From: a virus
Direction: 5' to 3' (one strand)
Virus record (IMG/VR): IMGVR_UViG_3300032116_000037
Coordinates: 1-64,000 of that record
Length of the DNA stretch: 64,000 bases
A model generated the notes under the pieces. That model was given only the letters and a program-made list of their open reading frames with translations. It ran no database searches and had not been told where the DNA came from. Made by a program: the position numbers and the translations under genes. This document shows positions 19,859-25,871 of this stretch, in pieces (position 1 is the first letter of the stretch; each line of letters begins with the position of its first letter).

Positions 19859-20348
19859 AACTTGTGTATGCACTACTGGCGGCTATCAAGTTCATATTAC
19901 AATTGAAAATCTTAACGCAAAAGTATCAGCTTTTATTAATGAAAATGGCGGAGAGATAATTAAATTAAAAAATTATACAAATGACAGTTTTTATGAAGAA
20001 AATATAACTTCAAAGAACTATAATAAGTATGAAGATGCTTATGAAGAAATGTATAAGTGGGATGAAATTATAAAAAGCTTGGGTAGTTCTGTTACTAGAC
20101 TTAAAATTGAGTCACACCCAAAAGAAGCATCTCAGTCACTCTATTACGAATATCATTATAAAATCTCAAGACAAGAAACTGAGCAGTATAAAAAACTTGG
20201 ATGTTTTATTTCTGAAAATAGTAAAGGGACTATATTTGCTACTAAGAGAAGTAAAGAACCAGTGAATCCTATTAAGCCTGAACATAGATTAGAAAAAGTT
20301 TGTATTGATTCAAATCCTGGTTTAGATAAAAGAATGATGTCTAAATAG
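19833..20348 (+). CDS. Hypothetical protein with cysteine-rich N-terminus (171 aa)
   Basis: ATG 19833 (MLKNLCGCKTCVCTTGGYQV) gives four clustered cysteines at residues 6-14 (CGCKTCVC), a possible metal site. The rest is an alpha/beta protein (HITIENLNAKVSAFINENGG; KYEDAYEEMYKWDEIIKSLG) with a basic C-terminal tail (ATKRSKEPVNPIKPEHRLEK). No family recognised. It lies between array genes and tilS. Confidence 0.65.
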   Translation: MLKNLCGCKTCVCTTGGYQVHITIENLNAKVSAFINENGGEIIKLKNYTNDSFYEENITSKNYNKYEDAYEEMYKWDEIIKSLGSSVTRLKIESHPKEASQSLYYEYHYKISRQETEQYKKLGCFISENSKGTIFATKRSKEPVNPIKPEHRLEKVCIDSNPGLDKRMMSK

Positions 20349-20356
20349 ACTTATTT

Positions 20357-20545
20357 ATGAAAAAATCTTTTTTAATAAAAAAAGGCATAGCAAATTATTA
20401 TTATATATGTATTGAATGTTATAATACTCAATATATAACATTAAGACAAAAACTAAATAAAATTAGTCCTTGTGTATGCAGAGGGCGTTATTGTTTTGAG
20501 AATAATTTTAGTTTAAGTCTTATAGCGCTATATCAAAAATTATGA
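20357..20545 (+). CDS. Array small protein 52 (62 aa)
   Basis: MKKSFLIKKGIANYYYICIE, CYNTQYITLRQKLNKISPCV, CRGRYCFENN. Array pattern with helix ITLRQKLNKI. Its stop overlaps the tilS-like start by 4 bp. Confidence 0.6.
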   Translation: MKKSFLIKKGIANYYYICIECYNTQYITLRQKLNKISPCVCRGRYCFENNFSLSLIALYQKL

Positions 20546-21084
20546 AAATTACAAAACTTCCTAAAACATGCCATCTTGCCTTAAGTGGCGGAATTGATTC
20601 TATGTTTGGTTTGGTTTTTTTAATGAGCGGGCCGCCTAGAATTGAATCATGTATCCATATTAATCATGGAACTGAAAGAGCTAATGAATATGAAGATTTT
20701 TGCTCTAATATTTGTAATTATTATGGTATCAGACTTGATGTACATCACTATGATAAAAATAAACCAATGACTGAGGATGCTTGGCATTCTTTTAGATATG
20801 ATATTTTCTCTTCCTATCCTAAAAAAGTAATTGTTTGCCATCATAAAGATGATAATCTTGAAAACAAATTACTGTTTGGTAAGATTATGAAGCCCGAAAA
20901 TGGTAATATTGTAAGACCTTTTTTGCAAGTTACTAAAGCAGAAATTAGAAATAGAATGGCTGGTTATGCGTATATTGAAGACCCGACCAATCTTGATGAA
21001 AATTTTACTAAAAGAAATAAAGTAAGACGAATTATTCAAGAGTTAAAAGATATTGGTTGTGCATTAGATAGTTTACTACAATGA
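20542..21084 (+). CDS. tilS: Minimal tRNA(Ile)-lysidine synthetase, TilS N-type PP-loop protein (180 aa)
   Basis: The PP-loop SGGIDS (residues 15-20), HHKDDNLEN (100-108), EDPTNLDENF (146-155) and RNKVRR (158-163) are the signature motifs of TilS, in the right order and spacing. TilS adenylates C34 of tRNA-Ile(CAU) with ATP and attaches lysine, giving lysidine, so that the tRNA reads AUA and is charged with Ile instead of Met. Cellular TilS is usually 300-430 residues; here only the catalytic N-terminal domain is present. A CAT-anticodon tRNA with an Ile2-like anticodon arm lies 0.6 kb downstream. TtcA-like thiolation enzymes are the alternative but lack the DPTN-RN motif and carry other cysteines. 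Confidence 0.85.
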   Translation: MKITKLPKTCHLALSGGIDSMFGLVFLMSGPPRIESCIHINHGTERANEYEDFCSNICNYYGIRLDVHHYDKNKPMTEDAWHSFRYDIFSSYPKKVIVCHHKDDNLENKLLFGKIMKPENGNIVRPFLQVTKAEIRNRMAGYAYIEDPTNLDENFTKRNKVRRIIQELKDIGCALDSLLQ

Positions 21085-21263
21085 TAACAGTTCTTCCACA
21101 AAAAAATTCAAGTTTTTGTATGTTATTACAAATTAATTTTACACAATCTGAAGAAATAACAGATGAAGATAGATTAAAAATATTTTTGAAAAAAAGTATT
21201 AATGAGAAAATTGCCAATATAGAAACAATAAACTGGCCTTTACCAATAGTTGTACAATCATAG
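21081..21263 (+). CDS. Array small protein 53 (60 aa)
   Basis: MITVLPQKNSSFCMLLQINF, TQSEEITDEDRLKIFLKKSI, NWPLPIVVQS. ATGA overlap with tilS. Array pattern with helix DRLKIFLKKSI. Confidence 0.6.
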   Translation: MITVLPQKNSSFCMLLQINFTQSEEITDEDRLKIFLKKSINEKIANIETINWPLPIVVQS

Positions 21264-21274
21264 ATGGAGATTAA

Positions 21275-21469
21275 ATGTATACTGCACAAATTCTTTTGTT
21301 AATTTTGTTTATTTGTCGCTCGTTTTTAACTATTGTTAATACTGCAAAAAATAACAGGAAATCAAATCTTTCAATGGGAGAGGATTTATTCGCATCAGTG
21401 ATTGCTATAGGTGTTATTTATGCTTTATTGTATTATGCTGGTTCATTTAGTTTGATTTTTAAAAATTAA
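21275..21469 (+). CDS. Small two-span membrane protein (64 aa)
   Basis: MYTAQILLLILFICRSFLTI (1-20) and LFASVIAIGVIYALLYYAGS (about 38-57) are hydrophobic, separated by a polar loop NTAKNNRKSNLSMGED. GGAG stands seven bases upstream of the ATG, unlike array genes. Function unknown. Confidence 0.6.
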   Translation: MYTAQILLLILFICRSFLTIVNTAKNNRKSNLSMGEDLFASVIAIGVIYALLYYAGSFSLIFKN

Positions 21470-21610
21470 ATGATTGAGATTAGATTACCATACATAAGCG
21501 CTCGCAATATTGATTTATATTGTAAAGACTCAAGTGTATTTAATATTATATTTGATAAAATTGATCTAATTAATAAATATTATGTGACCTCAAAAATTCA
21601 AGTTTATTGA
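21470..21610 (+). CDS. Array small protein 54, last member (46 aa)
   Basis: MIEIRLPYISARNIDLYCKD, SSVFNIIFDKIDLINKYYVT, KIQVY. Full strand-strand-helix-strand pattern. Followed by a 64-bp spacer and tRNA genes. Confidence 0.6.
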   Translation: MIEIRLPYISARNIDLYCKDSSVFNIIFDKIDLINKYYVTSKIQVY

Positions 21611-21674
21611 TAAATATGATATGCTCGGTCATACAAGAATAATAGATCATTTAATGTGTAATTATTAATTACCT

Positions 21675-21748
21675 CCGCCATTAGCTCAATCGGTTAGAGC
21701 AGGAAACTCATAATTTCAAGGTTCCAAGTTCGAGTCTTGGATGGCGGA
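21675..21748 (+). tRNA. tRNA with CAT anticodon, probably tRNA-Ile2 (lysidine target)
   Basis: Cloverleaf with acceptor CCGCCAT/ATGGCGG, D arm AGCTCAATCGGTTAGAGC, anticodon stem GGAAA/TTTCA-type with loop CTCATAA, T arm CCAAG-TTCGAGT-CTTGG and A73. The stretch AGCAGG-xx-ACTCATAAT-xx matches the anticodon arm of bacterial tRNA-Ile(CAU) more closely than tRNA-Met. With tilS 591 bp upstream, Ile2 identity is the favoured reading. Confidence 0.85.
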
Positions 21749-21754
21749 CTATTT

Positions 21755-21826
21755 GCTCCCATAGCTCAAGGGATAGAGCAATGGATTTCTAATCCATCGA
21801 TATAGGTTCGAATCCTATTGGGAGTA
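21755..21826 (+). tRNA. tRNA-Arg (TCT)
   Basis: 72-nt cloverleaf: acceptor GCTCCCA/TGGGAGT, D arm AGCTCAAGGGATAGAGC, anticodon stem ATGGA/TCCAT with loop TTTCTAA (TCT), T arm ATAGG-TTCGAAT-CCTAT, A73. It reads AGA/AGG, frequent in this AT-rich coding sequence. Lies 6 bp after the preceding tRNA. Confidence 0.93.
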
Positions 21827-21850
21827 TTTTTCTTTTTTTAGGAGATATTT

Positions 21851-22060
21851 ATGAAAAAATCTTATCAAGAGTATTTAAAAGCATTAAACAAATCAATTCC
21901 ATATGAACATCTGAGGGCTGGTCAACATGCAATGAACTTATTATATTCTCACAACTTAGAATTGTACGAAAAGATATTGGGTTCTAATATAGACCCATTT
22001 TATCTTAATAATAGACTTGGTTCTTTTTTCTCTCATTTAGAGGAGCATTGGGATGATTAG
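21851..22060 (+). CDS. Small helical hypothetical protein (69 aa)
   Basis: MKKSYQEYLKALNKSIPYEH, then an amphipathic helical sequence ending SFFSHLEEHWDD. TAGGAGATATTT gives a strong ribosome binding site, marking the return of normal SD-led genes after the array. Function unknown. Confidence 0.7.
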   Translation: MKKSYQEYLKALNKSIPYEHLRAGQHAMNLLYSHNLELYEKILGSNIDPFYLNNRLGSFFSHLEEHWDD

Positions 22061-22256
22061 ATTAGTAACTTTTAATCCTGGAAAACCTAGGACTACTAAT
22101 GCAGATTTATCTGTTAGTAAAGGTGTTCCGTTTAAATGGATTTATGTAGATGAAAATACTGGTAAAACTTATAGCAGAAAAGAAGTTAAAAGAATTGCCA
22201 AAAAGACGAAAATGAAAATTGCCGGACTGTATAACCCTTCTAGTTTTCTTAATTAA
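22053..22256 (+). CDS. Small basic hypothetical protein (67 aa)
   Basis: MIRLVTFNPGKPRTTNADLS, then FKWIYVDENTGKTYSRKEVK and RIAKKTKMKI. Beta-rich start and a basic helix; possible nucleic-acid binding. Overlaps the previous gene by 8 bp. Confidence 0.65.
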   Translation: MIRLVTFNPGKPRTTNADLSVSKGVPFKWIYVDENTGKTYSRKEVKRIAKKTKMKIAGLYNPSSFLN

Positions 22257-22279
22257 TTATTTTTTGAGGTTTTGTTACT

Positions 22280-22600
22280 ATGAGCACTAATTTGGTAAAA
22301 GAAGTTCCTTACATGTATCTGACTAAGACCAGTGACCACGCAGCAATTAAGATGCTCGTTAAGAGTATTGACCAAGAAAAGGTTGCTGTTGATAAGGAAT
22401 TGGTTGAAATGCCAGAAGGTCTTAATGTTAATTATCTACTGTTTGTTTATCTCGGTAAATATGGAGAAAACTTTAGTGGAGTATTGACTTATAATCAAGA
22501 AATTGATGAGGCTAACGCTCCAAAGGCGGCTCATATGCTTGATTTTTCTAATTTTATTAAGGTATGTAAATACGAGCATGAGACGCAAACCGACTACTAA
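22280..22600 (+). CDS. Hypothetical protein (106 aa)
   Basis: MSTNLVKEVPYMYLTKTSDH, with acidic and hydrophobic stretches VAVDKELVEMPEGLNVNYLL and a YLGKYGENFSGVLTY segment. GAGG lies 11 bases before the ATG. More G and C at third codon positions than its neighbours, suggesting higher expression. Function unknown. Confidence 0.7.
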   Translation: MSTNLVKEVPYMYLTKTSDHAAIKMLVKSIDQEKVAVDKELVEMPEGLNVNYLLFVYLGKYGENFSGVLTYNQEIDEANAPKAAHMLDFSNFIKVCKYEHETQTDY

Positions 22601-22817
22601 TCAGAATAATTATTATTGTGTAGATATTAAGAAATTAGATAGTTCAGCAGTTGCAATGCTTCATAAAATGACAGGAATTCGTAGATATGAAGAAAGTAAT
22701 CCTATGGGATTCTTCGTAGTAAGAATTGTTGGTATTAAACAATATGTGTACAGCACTAATTTTAGTGTTGGAGAAGAAGTAGATATAAGTAAATTTTTGG
22801 AGATCATCAAACAATGA
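22578..22817 (+). CDS. Small hypothetical protein (79 aa)
   Basis: ATG 22578 (MRRKPTTNQNNYYCVDIKKL) is preferred; starts upstream lie within the previous gene. Mixed alpha/beta: AVAMLHKMTGIRRYEE helix, FFVVRIVGIKQYVY strands. Function unknown. Confidence 0.6.
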   Translation: MRRKPTTNQNNYYCVDIKKLDSSAVAMLHKMTGIRRYEESNPMGFFVVRIVGIKQYVYSTNFSVGEEVDISKFLEIIKQ

Positions 22818-23473
22818 TATTTGTTGGGGATACTCATGGGAAATACTATGAGTATTATGATATAGTTAAAAATGAAAAGGCAAGTCTTCAACTAGGAGAT
22901 TTTGGCTTTCAAAATAGTTGGAATAAATTAATGTATTCCGATTTGAATCATGAGATGCATAAAGTTGGACAAGGCAACCACGACCCTCATGAATTTTTGA
23001 CTAAAGATATGCCTTATTGGACTGGAAGATTTGGAAAACTTTCTATAGATAAAAATGATATGTACTGGATTGGTGGAGCTTTATCCATAGATTTGGTATA
23101 TAGAGTCGGTGATTGGCTTTCTAGAGAAAGAAATCCAATGTATAAAACTTGGTGGTCAAATGAGCAGCTTGATTTATTTGAAATGGAGGCTTGCAAAAAG
23201 GAATTTTTACAAGAAAAGCCGCGAATAGTAGTTTCTCATACTTGTCCATCAACAATAATTCCACTTTTTAATAATAATAAAAGTGGTAATATTATGGACC
23301 ATTACGGCTGGGGTCATGGATATAATGATATGACTAGTCAATTTTTACAAATATTGCTAGAACAATATCAACCAGAGCTTTGGTTGTTTGGGCATTTCCA
23401 TAATAATTTTGAGTCTACTATAAATGGGACAAAATTTATTTGCCTTGGAGAACTCCAAACGTATAAAATATGA
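22814..23473 (+). CDS. Calcineurin-like metallophosphoesterase (219 aa)
   Basis: The metal-binding motifs appear in order: GDTHG (residues 5-9), GDF (32-34), GNHDPH (about 54-59), SHTCPS (about 143-148) and GHFHNNF (about 194-200). These are the D-x-H, GD, GNHD/E, H and GHxH blocks of the superfamily, which holds two metal ions and cleaves phosphoesters (serine/threonine phosphatases, nucleotide or RNA phosphoesterases). The substrate is not evident. ATGA overlap with the previous gene and overlap with the next. A different metallophosphoesterase lies at 48118. Confidence 0.85.
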   Translation: MIFVGDTHGKYYEYYDIVKNEKASLQLGDFGFQNSWNKLMYSDLNHEMHKVGQGNHDPHEFLTKDMPYWTGRFGKLSIDKNDMYWIGGALSIDLVYRVGDWLSRERNPMYKTWWSNEQLDLFEMEACKKEFLQEKPRIVVSHTCPSTIIPLFNNNKSGNIMDHYGWGHGYNDMTSQFLQILLEQYQPELWLFGHFHNNFESTINGTKFICLGELQTYKI

Positions 23474-23694
23474 TAATCTATGGAAAACAAGTTAGAGAAG
23501 TTCTAACAAAATTAAAAACCCCCAAATTTTTATGGGAGGATTGTTTTAGTGAAGGTTTGCTTTATGCGGTGATCGCTGCAAAAAAGTATGATAAAACTAA
23601 AGGCAGTCTTAATAATTGGATTAAAATATGCGTATTTCATAATATGAAAAGGTATTTAAATAATGAAAAGACTGCAAGGGGAATTGAAATCTGA
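23470..23694 (+). CDS. Sigma-factor region-2-like small protein (74 aa)
   Basis: Residues 22-64 read WEDCFSEGLLYAVIAAKKYD and KTKGSLNNWIKICVFHNMK. The pattern (E/D-x-SEG-LL-A---K-YD-x-TKG-L--WI------M-RYL) is that of sigma70 region 2, where -10 DNA and the polymerase clamp bind. It is also the part kept in T4-type late sigma proteins (gp55). No region 4 is present. It could be a phage late sigma factor piece or a polymerase-binding adaptor. A second, similarly built protein lies at 52719. Confidence 0.55.
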   Translation: MIIYGKQVREVLTKLKTPKFLWEDCFSEGLLYAVIAAKKYDKTKGSLNNWIKICVFHNMKRYLNNEKTARGIEI

Positions 23695-23899
23695 ATTTAT
23701 TTCTTCTTTCAGGAAGATGCTTGATAAGTATCCTTCTTTAAAAGAAATATATGAGGAGCGCTTGGAATTATCAGCACAAAGGGAAAAAATGTATGATAAT
23801 TTAAGTGAGAGCGATTATAAAAATCCTGAAATAATGGAAAGTTTTTTTAATGATGTCTCTGTTATTGTTCTTCTGGCTGTTTTAGAAGGTACTATATGA
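23663..23899 (+). CDS. Small helical protein (78 aa)
   Basis: MKRLQGELKSEFISSFRKML, a helical acidic body (LKEIYEERLELSAQREKMYD) and a hydrophobic end (DVSVIVLLAVLEGTI). It overlaps the sigma-like gene by 32 bp, so the two may act together. Function unknown. Confidence 0.6.
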   Translation: MKRLQGELKSEFISSFRKMLDKYPSLKEIYEERLELSAQREKMYDNLSESDYKNPEIMESFFNDVSVIVLLAVLEGTI

Positions 23900-24081
23900 A
23901 AGTGCAAAATCCAGTTGTTGGTATTGGTAGTGTTGTTGATGGCAATCGTGTAACAAGCATTGATGGCCGTTGGCAAAATATCAATTTAGTAAATGAGTCT
24001 GGTGTTGTAAGTGTTATGAGTTTTCAGGAAGTTGAAAAATTTTATGAGCAACAAAGAAAGCAAGAACAACCAACAACATAA
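23896..24081 (+). CDS. Small beta-rich hypothetical protein (61 aa)
   Basis: MKVQNPVVGIGSVVDGNRVT, RWQNINLVNESGVVSVMSFQ, then an acidic/glutamine-rich tail. The strand pattern resembles a small SH3-like barrel. ATGA overlap upstream. Confidence 0.6.
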   Translation: MKVQNPVVGIGSVVDGNRVTSIDGRWQNINLVNESGVVSVMSFQEVEKFYEQQRKQEQPTT

Positions 24082-24199
24082 GGACAAAAAGAAAAAAGAA
24101 GCTGACGAACGTTCTTCAGCATCTAAAAGAAAGTTCAAGCGTGAAGTTCAAGAAGAGGAAACTCTACAAGAACTTAAAGATTTTTTAAAAGGTTTTTAG
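24044..24199 (+). CDS. Highly charged small protein (51 aa)
   Basis: MSNKESKNNQQHKDKKKKEA followed by KRKFKREVQEEE and LQELKDFLKGF. Very lysine-rich and disordered-looking, ending in a short hydrophobic helix. Overlaps the previous gene by 38 bp. The C-terminus (ELKDFL) resembles the LEDLL end of the next gene. Confidence 0.5.
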   Translation: MSNKESKNNQQHKDKKKKEADERSSASKRKFKREVQEEETLQELKDFLKGF

Positions 24200-24213
24200 T
24201 ATAGAGGTGTTTT

Positions 24214-24609
24214 ATGAATCGTCATAAGTTTAGTGGTTTTAAGTCAGAACGGCGTGAAGAAATGTTGGTAGAAGCTCTTGAGCACGATATGTCTAGCCAA
24301 GATTTGTTTGATAAGTATCAGACAGAATTGACAACTTATGGTGTTACTACTTATCAAGAGTTGCATAGTGCTCTGTATCCTAAGTGTACTAAGCTTACTA
24401 CTGATTTGAATCTTTACATTCAGAATCGTGAGAACATTCAAAAGATGTCATCCGAAAAGCGTGCTAAGGTCGAGCGTGTTATGGTTCGTTACCAAAAGAT
24501 GGGTTTTAATTACGCTACACGCACAGCGATTTATGAGAATCTTCGTAAGTCGTCTGGTACTGCCAAGGAATCTCTAGAAGATTTGTTGGCTGATTTTACT
24601 GTTGAATAG
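24214..24609 (+). CDS. Hypothetical protein related to the 9393 protein (131 aa)
   Basis: TKLTTDLNLYIQNRENIQKM and RVMVRYQKMGFNYATRTAIY (residues 60-110) resemble two segments of the 228-aa protein at 9393. AGAGGTGTT before the ATG is a good ribosome binding site. Codon usage is more GC-rich than its neighbours, a sign of strong expression. The sequence is helical throughout and ends in an acidic SLEDLLADF. It may be a small DNA-binding or structural protein. Confidence 0.7.
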   Translation: MNRHKFSGFKSERREEMLVEALEHDMSSQDLFDKYQTELTTYGVTTYQELHSALYPKCTKLTTDLNLYIQNRENIQKMSSEKRAKVERVMVRYQKMGFNYATRTAIYENLRKSSGTAKESLEDLLADFTVE

Positions 24610-24632
24610 TTGGCACACTATTAACAGTTCCA

Positions 24633-24696
24633 TTTGCTATAGTTTAATCGGTAAAACATATTACAGTATATGCGGGTTCGAATCCTGTTAGCAAAT
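24633..24696 (+). tRNA. tRNA-like gene with shortened anticodon arm (64 nt)
   Basis: The acceptor TTTGCTA/TAGCAAA pairs perfectly. The D arm (GTTT-AATCGGTA-AAAC) and T arm (GCGGG-TTCGAAT-CCTGT) are normal. Only 14 bases (ATATTACAGTATAT) are left for the anticodon arm plus variable loop, about 9 fewer than usual. They form a small palindrome with no clear anticodon. Either a decayed tRNA or a tRNA-like RNA with another job. Confidence 0.6.
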
Positions 24697-24737
24697 TTAT
24701 TTTTCAATATGGAGATTTTTATTTCTAAATTATTATT

Positions 24738-24938
24738 ATGAATTACAAGCAAATGGTTTTAATATTGACTGCGTGCGGATGGACAAAAATTTCAAAACCT
24801 TATAGAATAGGATCTTCTGATTATAGAAAAAAAGATAAGACGTGCTATCTTGGATGGCATCTAGATTATTATAATCTGATAGAATATCGTTATACTTTAG
24901 AAAATGCAAAAAAAGCAATCCAAAAAATAATGGTTTAA
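24738..24938 (+). CDS. Small hypothetical protein (66 aa)
   Basis: MNYKQMVLILTACGWTKISK, then IGSSDYRKKDKTCYLGWHLD and helix LENAKKAIQKIMV. It resembles short single-domain nucleic-acid-binding proteins by composition only. Function unknown. Confidence 0.6.
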   Translation: MNYKQMVLILTACGWTKISKPYRIGSSDYRKKDKTCYLGWHLDYYNLIEYRYTLENAKKAIQKIMV

Positions 24939-24940
24939 AC

Positions 24941-25036
24941 ATGACTTTACAAGATATATTCATATATAGTTCAATTCAACAAAGGATAATTAATGATAGT
25001 ATTGTATGCATATACTGGTTTGCAAATTCCATATGA
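24941..25036 (+). CDS. Leader-like mini-ORF upstream of prs (31 aa)
   Basis: MTLQDIFIYSSIQQRIINDS runs into the prs start. Its sequence contains the prs ribosome binding site (AAAGGATAATTA). A second mini-ORF starting MTLQDVFYIS stands in the same place before the AAA+ gene at 31031, so the first five residues are conserved. It may be a translational-coupling leader. Confidence 0.45.
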   Translation: MTLQDIFIYSSIQQRIINDSIVCIYWFANSI

Positions 25037-25859
25037 AATCTTAAACTTTCCAGACGGTGAAACTTTTGTAAAGTTGGCCGTATCAAAAGATGATAAGATA
25101 TCTATACTATGGAAGTATGAGAACGACGGCGAATTATTTACTCTCGGTTTGTTAGCTGATGTTATCAAAAATAACAAAGCTTCATTAGAGAAAATCATAA
25201 TTCCTTATTTTCCTCATGCTAGACAAGATAGGGCGACCGCACCTAATCAACCGTTCTCTCTGAAAGTTTTCATGGAGATTCTAAAGAGTATTATTGGTAA
25301 AGATTCTACGCAAATATATACTCTTGATATTCATTCCAATACGCCATTCGATTTAATAAATCATGGTAGTCTAACAAATATAAGTTCATCAATACTAACC
25401 ACTAATTTTAGTTTTAGTAATATAGATTGTTTAATTTGTCCAGATAAAGGGGCAAGGAGTAGAGTAGAGGAATGGGCGTTAATGTTAAATTTGCCAATTT
25501 TATATTGCGAAAAAACCCGCGACCCGTCAACTGGCAAATTGAGTAATCCTACTGTAGTTAATAAAAGTAATCTTAAAGAAGATTGGAAATACTTATTAGT
25601 TGATGATATTGGTACAGGATTTGGAACTCATATAGGATTAGCAAAAAGTATCAAAAGTTTAACAAACGTTTCTATTGAAATTGTTGTTTCTCATGCTGGA
25701 TTCTCTAATGGAATAGAGCCAGTATTAGAGGTCTTTGACAAAATTTATACAACAGATAGTTTAATTAAGGGATATAATAAAATAAAAGATTCAGAAAGTT
25801 TCAATAGCCGTATATTTGTAATGCCAGTAGAAAAAGTTTTTAATTTGCCTACCGTATAA
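24993..25859 (+). CDS. prs: Ribose-phosphate pyrophosphokinase (PRPP synthetase, 288 aa)
   Basis: The enzyme makes PRPP from ribose 5-phosphate and ATP. Motifs: PDGETFVK (20-27, ribose-phosphate side), PYFPHARQDR (71-80, ATP and metal site), DIHS (112-115) and the PRPP loop LLVDDIGTG (201-209). It is slightly shorter than bacterial Prs (about 315). It sits directly before nadV, whose enzyme uses PRPP, so the two form an NAD-precursor pathway; PRPP also feeds nucleotide synthesis. ATG 24993 has AAAGGA seven bases upstream. Confidence 0.93.
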   Translation: MIVLYAYTGLQIPYEILNFPDGETFVKLAVSKDDKISILWKYENDGELFTLGLLADVIKNNKASLEKIIIPYFPHARQDRATAPNQPFSLKVFMEILKSIIGKDSTQIYTLDIHSNTPFDLINHGSLTNISSSILTTNFSFSNIDCLICPDKGARSRVEEWALMLNLPILYCEKTRDPSTGKLSNPTVVNKSNLKEDWKYLLVDDIGTGFGTHIGLAKSIKSLTNVSIEIVVSHAGFSNGIEPVLEVFDKIYTTDSLIKGYNKIKDSESFNSRIFVMPVEKVFNLPTV

Positions 25860-25871
25860 AGGAAAATATAA

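Noticed and set aside
10079-21610. Diversity-generating retroelement or shufflon
   Set aside because: No reverse transcriptase, no template/variable repeat pair and no invertase gene are present near the array; the members differ along their full length.
22661-22891. Minus frame in the phosphoesterase region
   Set aside because: It is antisense to two recognisable plus-strand genes and is AT-rich noise.
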